Source: UBA1049 sp964525815 (GTDB taxonomy: Bacteria; Bacillota; Clostridia; Oscillospirales; CAG-382). Taken from it: DNA of 50,278 nucleotides. Positions within the stretch are counted from its first letter, which is position 1, and every line of letters begins with the position of its first letter. The notes under the pieces were generated by a model. It did no database searches, was not told where the DNA came from, and worked only from the letters and a program-made list of their open reading frames with translations. Made by a program: the position numbers and the translations under genes. Of the stretch, positions 1 to 7,982 are shown one piece after another. The stretch spans positions 1 through 50,278 of the forward strand of contig CAZGJQ010000002.1 in the NCBI GenBank assembly GCA_964525815.1. The letters run 5' to 3'.

Positions 1-271
1 AGCCACCGTTACGCTCGTCGTAAATGGGTGCTATCACATTAAACAGCTTTGAAACAACACCTTCCTTTTTTAGGAATGACATCGCCTGTCTTTTGGCTGC
101 AAGCGTGTTTGCTTTGCCCAATGTAATCATTTTATCTGTAAGCGCACTGACTTCCTTAGCACGTGCATAGGTGGTCTCTATCTGTCCCTTTTCTAAAATG
201 AATGTAACCATACCCTTGAGCATTGATAATCTATGGTCCGTGCGCCTGCCTAATTTTCTCGTTCCAGGCAT
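1..271 (-). CDS. rplQ: 50S ribosomal protein L17 (partial, 3' end beyond the window)
   Basis: Last gene of the alpha operon part of the cluster; only the first 90 codons are in the window because the gene runs off its left edge. The N-terminus MPGTRKLGRRTDHR is the standard L17 start, and an AAAGGAGGC ribosome binding site lies just upstream of the ATG at 269-271. L17 binds 23S rRNA near the peptide exit tunnel. It follows rpoA by about 80 bp, as in most bacteria. Confidence 0.97.
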   Translation of the reverse strand, partial: MPGTRKLGRRTDHRLSMLKGMVTFILEKGQIETTYARAKEVSALTDKMITLGKANTLAAKRQAMSFLKKEGVVSKLFNVIAPIYDERNGG

Positions 272-352
272 TTTCTTTGCCTCCTTTGTTAAAGTTTTCT
301 AACAAATGCAGTAAAACTGCAAAGTCAAATAACCGTCACCGCTAATTGCTTG

Positions 353-1303
353 TCAGTCATCTGATTTTCTTAAGGAAAGTCCCAGAGACTGCAGCTTCTG
401 GATAACCTCCTCAAGCGACTTTTTACCGAGGTTTCTAACCTTAATCATATCCTCCTCGGTACGGTTTATAAGATCCTCAACCGTATCTATGCCCGCACGC
501 TTTAAGCAGTTGAAGCTTCTTACCGACATATCCAGCTCCTCGATGGTCATCTCAAGAACCTTTTCCTTTATTGTTTCCTCCCGATCAACCATAATTTCTG
601 TGTTGATGGTTTCGGCGGAAAGCTCGATGAAAAGGTTTATATGCTCGCTCAAAATCCTTGCGGCAAGCGAAATTGCCTCCTTGGCGTTTATTGTTCCGTT
701 GGTGGATACCTCGAGTGTTAGCTTGTCATAGTCGGTTATATTCCCTACACGGGTATTAGACACCGCATAATTTACCTTATATACCGGAGTAAAAATAGAG
801 TCTGTGTAAATAATACCGATAATCGGGTTTTCCGCAGCCTGCTTATTCTTCTCTGCGGCAACATAACCTCGCCCGTTATCAAAGGTTATCTCCATAAAGA
901 AGGGATTACCCTCTTCAACGGTGGCGATATAATGATCGGGGTTTAAAATCTCAATATCCGAATCAACCTGTATGTCGCCTGCGGTAACCTCTCCCCCGCG
1001 TACATCGATAACGCAGGTCTTGGGACCCTGTCCGAAAAGCTTTGCTACAATGCCTTTAACATTAAGCACAATCTCCGGCACATCTTCCTTTACGCCGGGA
1101 ACAGTCGATATCTCATGCAATACGCCATCAATCTTAATGCTCGTTGCGGCAACACCCGGAAGTGAGCTTAAAAGTACTCTCCTAAGTGAGTTTCCAAGCG
1201 TTATACCGTAACCACGCTCAAGGGGTTCAATGATAAAGGTTCCGTGATTGCCGTCCTCGCTAAGCTCAGCGGTAACTATGCTCGGTCTCTCTATTTCGAT
1301 CAT
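353..1303 (-). CDS. rpoA: DNA-directed RNA polymerase subunit alpha
   Basis: Scaffold subunit that starts assembly of RNA polymerase. The protein has 316 residues, the usual length. The N-terminal assembly domain (about 1-230) includes GYGITLGNSLRRVLLSSLPG, the dimer and beta-contact region, and the C-terminal domain (about 245-310) ends with the helix-hairpin-helix NLGKKSLEEV, used for UP-element and activator binding. The start is fixed by AAAAGGAGGTTAAT before the ATG. It sits between rpsD and rplQ as in the classic alpha operon. Confidence 0.99.
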   Translation of the reverse strand: MIEIERPSIVTAELSEDGNHGTFIIEPLERGYGITLGNSLRRVLLSSLPGVAATSIKIDGVLHEISTVPGVKEDVPEIVLNVKGIVAKLFGQGPKTCVIDVRGGEVTAGDIQVDSDIEILNPDHYIATVEEGNPFFMEITFDNGRGYVAAEKNKQAAENPIIGIIYTDSIFTPVYKVNYAVSNTRVGNITDYDKLTLEVSTNGTINAKEAISLAARILSEHINLFIELSAETINTEIMVDREETIKEKVLEMTIEELDMSVRSFNCLKRAGIDTVEDLINRTEEDMIKVRNLGKKSLEEVIQKLQSLGLSLRKSDD

Positions 1304-1358
1304 TAAATTAACCTCCTTTTGGTCGGTCGGCTCTATATAAAATTATAATAAGAGCTGA

Positions 1359-1991
1359 TTATTTCGAGTAAAGCTCTACGATTAAATGCTCCTCGAACGG
1401 GAAATCGACATCCTCTCTTGTGGGAAGAGCCGTTATTGTAGCGGTGATGCTTTCCTTATCAACACTCATCCAGCCCGGTACCGTCCTTGCGGTGATATTC
1501 TCGATAAGCACTTTAATCTTAGGGGATTTGCGGCTGCTCTCCTTGAGCGTGATAACATCGTCCTTACTTACAATATAGGACGGAATGTTAACCTTTTTAC
1601 CGTTTACTCTGAAATGACCGTGTCTGACGAGCTGACGAGCCTCTTTACGGCTCTCCGCCATACCCATGCGATAAACGACATTATCAAGACGCCTTTCAAT
1701 CATCGTAAGCAGGTTTTCACCTGTCTGACCGCCTTTTCTGTCCGCCTTGATAAAGTAGTTCTTAAACTGCTTTTCCAGAATGCCATAGTACCTCTTGGCC
1801 TTTTGCTTCTCGCGGAGCTGAAGTCCATACTCCTTAACTCTTCTCCTACCGGAGCCGGCACCGTGCTGTCCGGGAGCCTGACTTCTGCGAGCGACCGAGC
1901 ATTTGTCCGAATAGCATCTCTCGCCCTTCAGGAAAAGCTTTGTGCCTTCTCTGCGGCACTGTCTGCATACTGCACCTGTATATCTTGCCAT
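1359..1991 (-). CDS. rpsD: 30S ribosomal protein S4 (zinc-binding form)
   Basis: Primary binding protein that nucleates the 16S rRNA 5' domain and acts at the ribosome's mRNA entry site. At 210 residues it is full length. It carries a four-cysteine zinc motif near the N-terminus (Cys9, Cys12, Cys26, Cys31), so it is the C+ form, and an S4 RNA-binding domain around residues 95-160 (RRLDNVVYRMG, RQLVRHGHFRVNG). In many bacteria S4 represses its own operon; no leader for that was recognised here because the gene lies mid-operon between rpsK and rpoA. Confidence 0.99.
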   Translation of the reverse strand: MARYTGAVCRQCRREGTKLFLKGERCYSDKCSVARRSQAPGQHGAGSGRRRVKEYGLQLREKQKAKRYYGILEKQFKNYFIKADRKGGQTGENLLTMIERRLDNVVYRMGMAESRKEARQLVRHGHFRVNGKKVNIPSYIVSKDDVITLKESSRKSPKIKVLIENITARTVPGWMSVDKESITATITALPTREDVDFPFEEHLIVELYSK

Positions 1992-2016
1992 TTAATGACC
2001 TCCATTCATAATAGAA

Positions 2017-2415
2017 CTAAACACGCCTTCTCTTTGGCGGTCTGCAACCGTTGTGAGGAATGGGTGTTACGTCCTTAATCATACTGATTTCGAGACCGGC
2101 TACCTGTAAGGCTCTGATTGCCGCTTCTCTGCCTTGTCCGGGACCCTTGACATATACCTCCACCGATTTAAGACCATGATCCATAGCTGCCTTAGCCGCT
2201 GCCTCGGATGCCATCTGAGCCGCATAGGGAGTGGATTTACGGGAGCCTCTGTAACCGAGCTCTCCTGCCGAAGCCCATGAAATCGCATTACCCTTAACAT
2301 CCGTAATGGTAACAATGGTATTGTTGAAGCTGGAACGGATATGTGCCGCGCCCCGCTCTATATTCTTGCGCTCACGCCTTCTTTTTGTAATTGTTTTCTT
2401 CTGTGCTTTTGCCAT
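2017..2415 (-). CDS. rpsK: 30S ribosomal protein S11
   Basis: Protein of the 30S platform near the E-site mRNA. The 132 residues include the conserved FNNTIVTITD and VKGPGQGREAAIRAL segments and the C-terminal DVTPIPHNGCRPPKRRRV tail. The start is supported by AAAGGAGGG upstream. It lies between rpsM and rpsD, the standard order. Confidence 0.99.
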   Translation of the reverse strand: MAKAQKKTITKRRRERKNIERGAAHIRSSFNNTIVTITDVKGNAISWASAGELGYRGSRKSTPYAAQMASEAAAKAAMDHGLKSVEVYVKGPGQGREAAIRALQVAGLEISMIKDVTPIPHNGCRPPKRRRV

Positions 2416-2433
2416 ATGGTGCTATTCCCTCCT

Positions 2434-2802
2434 TTACTTCTTCTTATTAGCAATGGTTTTAACCGGACCTTTTCGGGTTCTGGCGTTTGTTTTGGTTCTC
2501 TGTCCTCTTACGGGCAGACCTTTTCTGTGCCTTACGCCGCGGTAGCAATCTATCTCAACCATTCTCTTTATGTTGAGAGCAACCTCACGCCGCAAATCAC
2601 CTTCGACAATATAGTTGTTCTCAATAGCATCACGAAGCTTTGCTATATCGTCCTCGGTTAAATCCTTTACACGAGTGTCGGGATTTACACCTGTCCTTTT
2701 CAATATTTCGTTTGAGCGGCTTCTTCCTATGCCATATATATAGCAAAGACCTATCTCAACACGCTTGGAGTTGGGAATATCAACACCGGAAATACGAGCC
2801 AT
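2434..2802 (-). CDS. rpsM: 30S ribosomal protein S13
   Basis: Head protein of the small subunit that contacts the P-site tRNA and the bridge to L5. The 122 residues begin MARISGVDIPNSKRVEIGL and include the H2TH region and the basic tail (RHRKGLPVRGQRTKTNARTR). GAGAGAGGTG precedes the start. It follows rpmJ by 15 bp, as expected at the start of the alpha operon segment. Confidence 0.99.
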   Translation of the reverse strand: MARISGVDIPNSKRVEIGLCYIYGIGRSRSNEILKRTGVNPDTRVKDLTEDDIAKLRDAIENNYIVEGDLRREVALNIKRMVEIDCYRGVRHRKGLPVRGQRTKTNARTRKGPVKTIANKKK

Positions 2803-2817
2803 ATTTACACCTCTCTC

Positions 2818-2931
2818 CTATCCTTGTTTTTGCTTATGCTTAGGATTTTCGCAAATGACCATTACCTTGCCCTTGCGTTTGATAATCTTGCACTTCTCGC
2901 AAATTTTTTTAACGGAAGGTTTTACTTTCAT
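2818..2931 (-). CDS. rpmJ: 50S ribosomal protein L36 (zinc-binding form)
   Basis: Short 37-residue gene read directly from the sequence between infA and rpsM. It begins MKVKPSVKKICEKC and ends KHKQKQG. The zinc ligands Cys11, Cys14, Cys27 and His32 are all present, so this is the C+ form of L36, a small protein of the large subunit that stabilises 23S rRNA junctions. TTGGAGGTAA lies at normal spacing before the ATG. Confidence 0.98.
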   Translation of the reverse strand: MKVKPSVKKICEKCKIIKRKGKVMVICENPKHKQKQG

Positions 2932-2981
2932 TATTTTACCTCCAATAACGATTCTTTGAATTCCAAAAAAACAACGGAACC

Positions 2982-3200
2982 CTATTTTGAGCGGTATGTT
3001 ATCCTGCCCTGACTCAAATCGTAAACAGAAACCTCAACCGTGACCTTATCGCCCGGAAGTATTCTGATATAATGCATACGCATTTTACCCGAAATGTGCG
3101 CAGTAACAACATGCCCGTTGGATAAACGAACCTTGAAGACCGTGTTTGGCAGTACCTCTATAACTTCGCCTTCAAATTCAATAACATCATCTTTAGCCAG
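2982..3200 (-). CDS. infA: Translation initiation factor IF-1, probable CTG start
   Basis: IF-1 binds the ribosomal A site during initiation. The OB-fold sequence (AKDDVIEFEGEVIEVLPNT, GKMRMHYIRILPGDKV, ending GRITYRSK) is unmistakable. No ATG, GTG or TTG occurs in frame at the proper place. A CTG at 3198-3200 is preceded by AGGAGG with 8 nt spacing and gives exactly the family length of 72 residues (MAKDDVIEF). The longer in-frame reading up to 3260 would overlap the upstream KOW gene and add residues with no IF-1 match. An ATT at 3207-3209 is only 2 nt from the ribosome binding site. Family identity is certain; the CTG start is inferred. Confidence 0.95.
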   Translation of the reverse strand: MAKDDVIEFEGEVIEVLPNTVFKVRLSNGHVVTAHISGKMRMHYIRILPGDKVTVEVSVYDLSQGRITYRSK

Positions 3201-3222
3201 AACAATTCCCTCCTCTGAACAA

Positions 3223-3531
3223 TTAAACCGTGTCGCAGGGTGTCTTTGCGTTATCCGCACAACAGCTCCTCAGCGCATTCTCAATCTCATTTATGCGCTC
3301 TCTGATAAACCTGTTGGTAAGCCTATCTCCTGGAAGCCTTAAAAGAAGCGAATCAACACCCGAAACCTTTTCTATATGCTTAAGCTTCTTCTTCTTGGGG
3401 GCTTCGGTCTTTCGGGTTCTTCCGTCGGCTATCAGAATATAATTCTCATCGACAACCTCGACGACAGCCGCAATTCTTCCCTTATCTCTGCCCGCAAGAG
3501 AAAAAACCATTGTACCTAAATAATTATCCAT
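3223..3531 (-). CDS. KOW-domain RNA-binding protein (L14e-like)
   Basis: A protein of 102 residues. Its N-terminal half is a KOW-type beta-barrel (LGTMVFSLAGRDKGRIAAVVEVVDENYILIADG), followed by a basic stretch KKKKLKH and a helical tail. Such proteins occupy this slot, between map and infA, in many Clostridia and resemble archaeal/eukaryotic L14e; their role is unproven but the operon position points to ribosome or RNA work. The ribosome binding site before the ATG is weak, so translation may depend on coupling to map. The last residues (CRSCCADNAKTPCDTV) are cysteine-rich and unusual. Confidence 0.85.
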   Translation of the reverse strand: MDNYLGTMVFSLAGRDKGRIAAVVEVVDENYILIADGRTRKTEAPKKKKLKHIEKVSGVDSLLLRLPGDRLTNRFIRERINEIENALRSCCADNAKTPCDTV

Positions 3532-3553
3532 AAACAGTTAATCCATTCCCTGA

Positions 3554-4303
3554 TCAGGTTGGGTCGGTCAGTATCAGGACACCATTTTCGGTGACGGCCA
3601 CCGTATTTTCATAGTGAGCCGAAAGCCCTCCGTCACAGGTTACGACAGTCCATTTGTTTTCAAGTATCCTTACCTGCTCACTTCCGACGGTTATCATGGG
3701 CTCAACCGCAAGGGTCATTCCGTTCTGAATTCTGGGTCCTCGTCCAGCTTCACCGAAGTTGGGTATATCCGGTCCCTCGTGTAGATTCTTGCCCACTCCG
3801 TGTCCGATGAATTCACGAACTACCCCGAAACCGTTTTTGGTTGCATATTCATAAACGGCGTTTGAAACGTCTCCGATTCTTCCGTTTTCACTGATTGCGG
3901 CAATACCCTCATAGAAGCAACGCTCGGTAACCTCGATAAGTCTCTTTGCTTCATCACTGATAGCTCCGACCGCAAAGGTTGCGGCACAATCCCCGTGAAA
4001 TCCATTGAAGAAGGCACCGACATCCACCTTTACAATATCACCTTCTTGTAAAACTCTGTCGGACGGAATACCGTGTATAACCTCGTCGTTAACACTGATG
4101 CATGCACTGGCAGGAAAACCTCCGTAGCCCAGAAAGGAGGGCTTTGCACCGTGTGCAAGGATGCACTCCTTTACCTTGGTGTCTATAGAGCGGGTGGTTG
4201 CCCCCTCCTTTACACAGGCTCCTGCAACCTCGCGAGCCTTGGCGGCGATTCTGCCCGCAGCTCTCATCAGCTCAATTTCGGCATGGCTTTTTATAGTTAT
4301 CAT
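3554..4303 (-). CDS. map: Type I methionine aminopeptidase
   Basis: Removes the N-terminal methionine from nascent proteins. The 249 residues show the five metal ligands of the pita-bread fold: Asp94, Asp105, His168 (in FIGHGVG), Glu201 (in AVEPM) and Glu232 (in HYENTVAV), plus the substrate His77. There is no N-terminal zinc-finger extension. The ATG lies 2 bp after the adk stop without a clear ribosome binding site, suggesting translational coupling. Confidence 0.98.
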   Translation of the reverse strand: MITIKSHAEIELMRAAGRIAAKAREVAGACVKEGATTRSIDTKVKECILAHGAKPSFLGYGGFPASACISVNDEVIHGIPSDRVLQEGDIVKVDVGAFFNGFHGDCAATFAVGAISDEAKRLIEVTERCFYEGIAAISENGRIGDVSNAVYEYATKNGFGVVREFIGHGVGKNLHEGPDIPNFGEAGRGPRIQNGMTLAVEPMITVGSEQVRILENKWTVVTCDGGLSAHYENTVAVTENGVLILTDPT

Positions 4304-4305
4304 AG

Positions 4306-4941
4306 CTAGTCAAGACCCAGTGCCGCTTTGGTAAGACGAGTCGTATCCTCAAGCTTATCCTGTCCGATGACTGTTTTCACAAGTCCCTTTTTAGAATAAT
4401 AATCCTTGAGCGGAGCTGTTTCGCAGTGATAAGTCTCCAGTCTGTTTTTTACAACCTCCGGCTTATCATCCTTCCTTACGGTAAGCTCTGCTCCGCATTT
4501 GTCGCAGGTCTTGTTATCCTCGGTGGGATTATACTCAATATGATAAGTCGCACCACAGGCAGGACAGGTTCTCCTTCCGCTCATACGGGTTACTATAGTC
4601 TCGTCCGGAACCTCAATTGAGAGTACCGCATCTATCTTAACCTCCAAAGCGTCCAATGCCTGAGCCTGAGGAATCGTTCTCGGAAAACCGTCAAGTATAA
4701 AACCGTTTTTGCAATCCGGCTGACTCAGCCGCTCCCTGATGATTCCTATAACAATTTCATCGGAAACCAATGCACCCGACTCGATTGCACTTTTGGCTGC
4801 CTTACCCATCTCCGTTCCGTTTTTTATTGCTTCACGGATTATATTTCCGGTTGAAATAGTGGGTATTTTAAGCAGGTTGCTTATTATCTCCGCTTGGGTA
4901 CCCTTACCGGCACCGGGAGGACCGAACAGTATAATATTCAT
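4306..4941 (-). CDS. adk: Adenylate kinase (zinc LID type)
   Basis: Interconverts AMP, ATP and ADP. The Walker A loop GPPGAGKGT is at residues 7-15 and the LID domain (about 124-153) carries two CxxC pairs (CPAC and CDKC), the zinc-binding LID of Gram-positive enzymes. I chose the ATG at 4941 (MNIILFG, 211 residues) because the upstream ATG at 4953 abuts the AAAGGA site. The gene sits between secY and map, the normal Firmicute arrangement. Confidence 0.97.
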   Translation of the reverse strand: MNIILFGPPGAGKGTQAEIISNLLKIPTISTGNIIREAIKNGTEMGKAAKSAIESGALVSDEIVIGIIRERLSQPDCKNGFILDGFPRTIPQAQALDALEVKIDAVLSIEVPDETIVTRMSGRRTCPACGATYHIEYNPTEDNKTCDKCGAELTVRKDDKPEVVKNRLETYHCETAPLKDYYSKKGLVKTVIGQDKLEDTTRLTKAALGLD

Positions 4942-4978
4942 AATATCAATCATTCCTTTAATATGCTTGGAAATTGTG

Positions 4979-5018
4979 CGGTTAAGTACAATTCCTTAAC
5001 CGGAGGATTTAACCTCCG
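4979..5018 (-). other. Tandem hairpins between secY and adk
   Basis: Two perfect inverted repeats lie back to back in the 81-bp gap: CGGAGG/CCTCCG (5001-5018, 6 bp) and CGGTTAAG/CTTAACCG (4979-5002, 8 bp). They share two bases, so the two stems cannot both be complete. No U-run follows, so they are not ordinary terminators. RNA processing or mRNA stability between the secY and adk cistrons is possible; the function is unknown. Confidence 0.6.
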
Positions 5019-5022
5019 AATC

Positions 5023-6321
5023 TTATTCAAGGAATCCCTTGTAGTGGCGCATTGTAATCTCGCTCTCTATATCACGGGTGGTTTCGAGAGCAACGCCCAC
5101 AATAATTATCAGGGATGTTCCTCCGAAAATCAGGGATCTGAAGCTGTCGCTTCCCGTCCAGGACATCAGAATCGGGAACACCGACATAAACGCCAGGAAG
5201 AAAGCACCCAAAAGGGTTATTCTGTTAAGAACCTTCCTGATGTAATCGGCAGTCGGCTTACCCGGTCTGTATCCGAGAATGGTACCGCCGTTCTTCTTCA
5301 GATTATTCGCAACCTCAACGGGGTTAAAGGAAATGCTGATATAGAAGAATGCGAAAGCAAGTATGAGAAGAAAATCGATTGTTACATATATCCAGCCCCA
5401 GTCCGGTCTCTGCGGGGAGAAATACTTTGTAATAAAGGGTTCCCAGTTAGGAACAAGCAATGCGAGAGTGCTGGGTAAGCTGGAAATCGCATTTGCAAAG
5501 ATAATGGGCATAACACCGCTCATCAAAACCTTAATGGGCAGGTTTGTGTTCATTCCACCATACATTTTTCTTCCGACCTGTCTTTTTGCATACTGGACAG
5601 GAAGTCTTCTCTCTGATTTTGATATGAAAACGATAAGAGTAATAATTCCTATCATCATAAGCAAGGCCGCTATAGCAAATACTGTTTCTCTTCCGAGATA
5701 TTCATAGAACAATATCAGCTTAAATGCCAGTCCTGCAGTAATGTTGGCAAACAGTATTATTGAAATACCGTTTCCTATGCCCTTTTCGTCTATCTTTTCA
5801 CCAATCCACATTACCACACAGGCACCCGCTGTATATGCGACAAGCATTACTATCATCGAAAACCAGCCGGTATCCGAAAGAATCCTCGCTCCGCTATCCA
5901 GTCTTGTATTTTTCATTGTAGTGTAGTAACCGAAGGAGGTGATAAGAGCCAACGCAACCGTTACATAACGGGTTATCTTAGAGATCTTCGCCTGTCCGTC
6001 CGGTCCGCTTTTCTGCAGCTTTTCGAGTGCTGGAATGGCTATTGTTAAAAGCTGCATAACGATGGACGCGGTAATGTAAGGGCTTACACCCAAGGCAAAC
6101 AATGTCGCTTTCGAAAACGCTTCGCCGGACAGCATATTAAAGTATCCGAGCAACGAACCCTGTACTCCTTCTCCCGAAAACCATTCCTGCATTGACGAGC
6201 TGTCAACGAAAGGAACAGGGATTGCGGTACCGATTCTGAACAGAACAATGATAAAAAGGGTAAACAGCATCTTCTTTTTTAGATCATCAATTCTCCATGC
6301 GTTTCTGTATGTTTGCCACAT
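5023..6321 (-). CDS. secY: Protein translocase subunit SecY
   Basis: Channel-forming subunit of the SecYEG translocon in the cytoplasmic membrane. The 432 residues begin with the basic MWQTYRNAWRIDDLKKK and contain about ten membrane segments, with typical motifs such as LGVSPYITASIVMQLL in segment 2 and RPGKPTADYI in the cytoplasmic loop before the last segments. The ATG directly abuts the rplO stop (TAAATG), so the two are translationally coupled. Confidence 0.99.
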   Translation of the reverse strand: MWQTYRNAWRIDDLKKKMLFTLFIIVLFRIGTAIPVPFVDSSSMQEWFSGEGVQGSLLGYFNMLSGEAFSKATLFALGVSPYITASIVMQLLTIAIPALEKLQKSGPDGQAKISKITRYVTVALALITSFGYYTTMKNTRLDSGARILSDTGWFSMIVMLVAYTAGACVVMWIGEKIDEKGIGNGISIILFANITAGLAFKLILFYEYLGRETVFAIAALLMMIGIITLIVFISKSERRLPVQYAKRQVGRKMYGGMNTNLPIKVLMSGVMPIIFANAISSLPSTLALLVPNWEPFITKYFSPQRPDWGWIYVTIDFLLILAFAFFYISISFNPVEVANNLKKNGGTILGYRPGKPTADYIRKVLNRITLLGAFFLAFMSVFPILMSWTGSDSFRSLIFGGTSLIIIVGVALETTRDIESEITMRHYKGFLE

Positions 6322-6762
6322 TTATACCACCTCTGCCTTTCCGCCCGTGGCTTCAATCTTTTCCTTTGCAGATGCAGAAAAAATTGCTGCTTTGACGGTC
6401 AATGCTTTGGATATATCCCCGTTTCCGAGAACCTTAAGTCCGTCGAACTCCTTCTTGGTTATACCGCTCTCTATTAATGTGTTTATATCTATAACCGAGC
6501 CGGCGTCAAACCTTTCAAGATCCGACACATTTATTATAGCGTACTTTTTCGAAAAATGATTCTTGAAACCTCTTTTTGGAAGTTTCCTGTACAACGGAAG
6601 CTGACCGCCCTCGAAGCCCGGTCTTACACCGCCGCCCGAGCGTGCGTTCTGACCCTTATGACCTCTACCCGCCGTCTTACCGTTGCCGCTGCCGGGTCCT
6701 CTTCCCTTGCGGAAGTTCTTTTTTGTGGAGCCGGTAGCCGGAGAAAGCTCGTGAAGCTTCAT
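6322..6762 (-). CDS. rplO: 50S ribosomal protein L15
   Basis: Late-assembly large-subunit protein. It is 146 residues long with the characteristic glycine/arginine-rich N-terminus (MKLHELSPATGSTKKNFRKG, then GSGNGKTAGRGHKGQNAR) and a globular C-terminal domain. It lies between rpmD and secY, as is standard in the spc operon. Confidence 0.99.
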   Translation of the reverse strand: MKLHELSPATGSTKKNFRKGRGPGSGNGKTAGRGHKGQNARSGGGVRPGFEGGQLPLYRKLPKRGFKNHFSKKYAIINVSDLERFDAGSVIDINTLIESGITKKEFDGLKVLGNGDISKALTVKAAIFSASAKEKIEATGGKAEVV

Positions 6763-6798
6763 ATTTTGTCCTCCTGTTCAAAAATTCTTTAGAGATTC

Positions 6799-6978
6799 CT
6801 ATGCTTCCTCAACGCTTATAAGATGGGATATAACATTAATCTTTCCCTCGGTTGGAGCGTCCTTTTCTACAACCTTGGAGCTGCCTACCTTTCTTAAACC
6901 AAGCGAATGCGCCGTAAGAATCTGGTTCTTTTTACAGCCGATAAGACTTTTTGTAAGAGTAAGCTTTACCTTTGCCAT
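6799..6978 (-). CDS. rpmD: 50S ribosomal protein L30
   Basis: Small 59-residue gene translated directly from the sequence between rpsE and rplO. It starts MAKVKLTLTKSLIGCKKNQ and includes the family segment LGLRKVGSSKVVEKD. AGGAGGAAGCATA precedes the ATG. L30 binds 23S rRNA on the large-subunit surface. Confidence 0.97.
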   Translation of the reverse strand: MAKVKLTLTKSLIGCKKNQILTAHSLGLRKVGSSKVVEKDAPTEGKINVISHLISVEEA

Positions 6979-6992
6979 TATGCTTCCTCCTC

Positions 6993-7592
6993 CTAACTGT
7001 TATTTGCCTGGACTGCGGCTGCTCCCGCATTCTCCGAACCGGTAACCGCCTCCACGCTGATACCGCGAATACGAGCTACTTCATCTGCGGTGCGAAGCTC
7101 CTTGAGCGCCTCGAATGTTGCTTTTACTACATTTATCGGGTTGTTCGAACGAAGGGATTTTGCACGAATATCACGAATACCCGCCATTTCAAGAACGGCA
7201 CGCATTTTTCCGCCCGCAATAACTCCCGTACCGGGAGCCGCAGGCTTCATAAGCACTCTTCCCGCTCCGTATTCGCCGATAATCTCATGCGGAATAGTGG
7301 TTCCCCTGAGCGAAACCTTAATTATATTTCTCTTTGCTGCCTCAATCGCTTTTCTGATCGCTTCGGGTACTTCGGCAGCCTTTCCGAGACCGTATCCGAC
7401 ATGACCGTTTCCGTCACCGACCACAACCAGTGCGGAAAACCTTGCTATTCGACCGCCCTTTACGGTTTTGCAAACCCGCTTTGTATCGATAAGATTTTCT
7501 TTTAAATCCAAGGTTGTATAATCTATCTTCATGTTTTTGAGCATTCCTTTCCTCGGCACTTGTGCCGAAAATTCGAAAGTTTTATCCTTCAA
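6993..7592 (-). CDS. rpsE: 30S ribosomal protein S5, probable TTG start
   Basis: S5 lines the mRNA entry channel and influences decoding accuracy. The core has the double-stranded RNA-binding fold (LKENLIDTKRVCKTVKGGRIARF) and the conserved GKAAEVPEAIRKA and IPHEIIGEYGAGRVLMKPA segments. The frame opens at TTG (7590-7592), 5 nt after an AGGAGG that overlaps the rplR stop, giving 199 residues. That is longer than the common ~165, with an N-terminal extension of about 20 residues (KDKTFEFSAQVPRKG). A shorter start at internal ATGs near 7547 or 7535 has a poorer ribosome binding site. Confidence 0.96.
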   Translation of the reverse strand: MKDKTFEFSAQVPRKGMLKNMKIDYTTLDLKENLIDTKRVCKTVKGGRIARFSALVVVGDGNGHVGYGLGKAAEVPEAIRKAIEAAKRNIIKVSLRGTTIPHEIIGEYGAGRVLMKPAAPGTGVIAGGKMRAVLEMAGIRDIRAKSLRSNNPINVVKATFEALKELRTADEVARIRGISVEAVTGSENAGAAAVQANNS

Positions 7593-7601
7593 ATTTTCCT
7601 C

Positions 7602-7961
7602 CTAAAAGTTAAGTCCGGCTTCACGGGCACCGTTGGCGAGCTCCATAACACGACCGTGATAAAGATAACCGCCTCTGTCGAACACCACATTTGTGATACC
7701 CTTTTCCAAGGCTCGCTTTGCCGCAAGCTCTCCTACCTTTTTGGCGGATGCCTTGTTGCCGCCCTCTTTGCCGAATTCGGACTCAACGCTGGAGGCCGAT
7801 ACTAAGGTTTTTCCGGCAGTATCATCGATAATTTGCACATAGATATTCTGGCTGGAGCGGTATACACACATACGAGGTCTCTCTGCCGTACCTTTTATCT
7901 TCGCTCTTACTCTTTTATGCCGCTTCAGTCGTCTTTTATTACTGTCAACACGATTAACCAT
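7602..7961 (-). CDS. rplR: 50S ribosomal protein L18
   Basis: 5S rRNA-binding protein of the central protuberance. The 119 residues contain RRLKRHKRVRAKIKGTAERP and the C-terminal family ending DRGGYLYHGRVMELANGARE. Its TAG stop overlaps the ribosome binding site of rpsE. Confidence 0.99.
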   Translation of the reverse strand: MVNRVDSNKRRLKRHKRVRAKIKGTAERPRMCVYRSSQNIYVQIIDDTAGKTLVSASSVESEFGKEGGNKASAKKVGELAAKRALEKGITNVVFDRGGYLYHGRVMELANGAREAGLNF

Positions 7962-7982
7962 AAAACAAACTCTCCTTTCTCA

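Noticed and set aside
1386..2078. Plus-strand frame of 230 codons
   Set aside because: It is antisense to rpsD and rpsK, which are certain genes, and has no family-like sequence.
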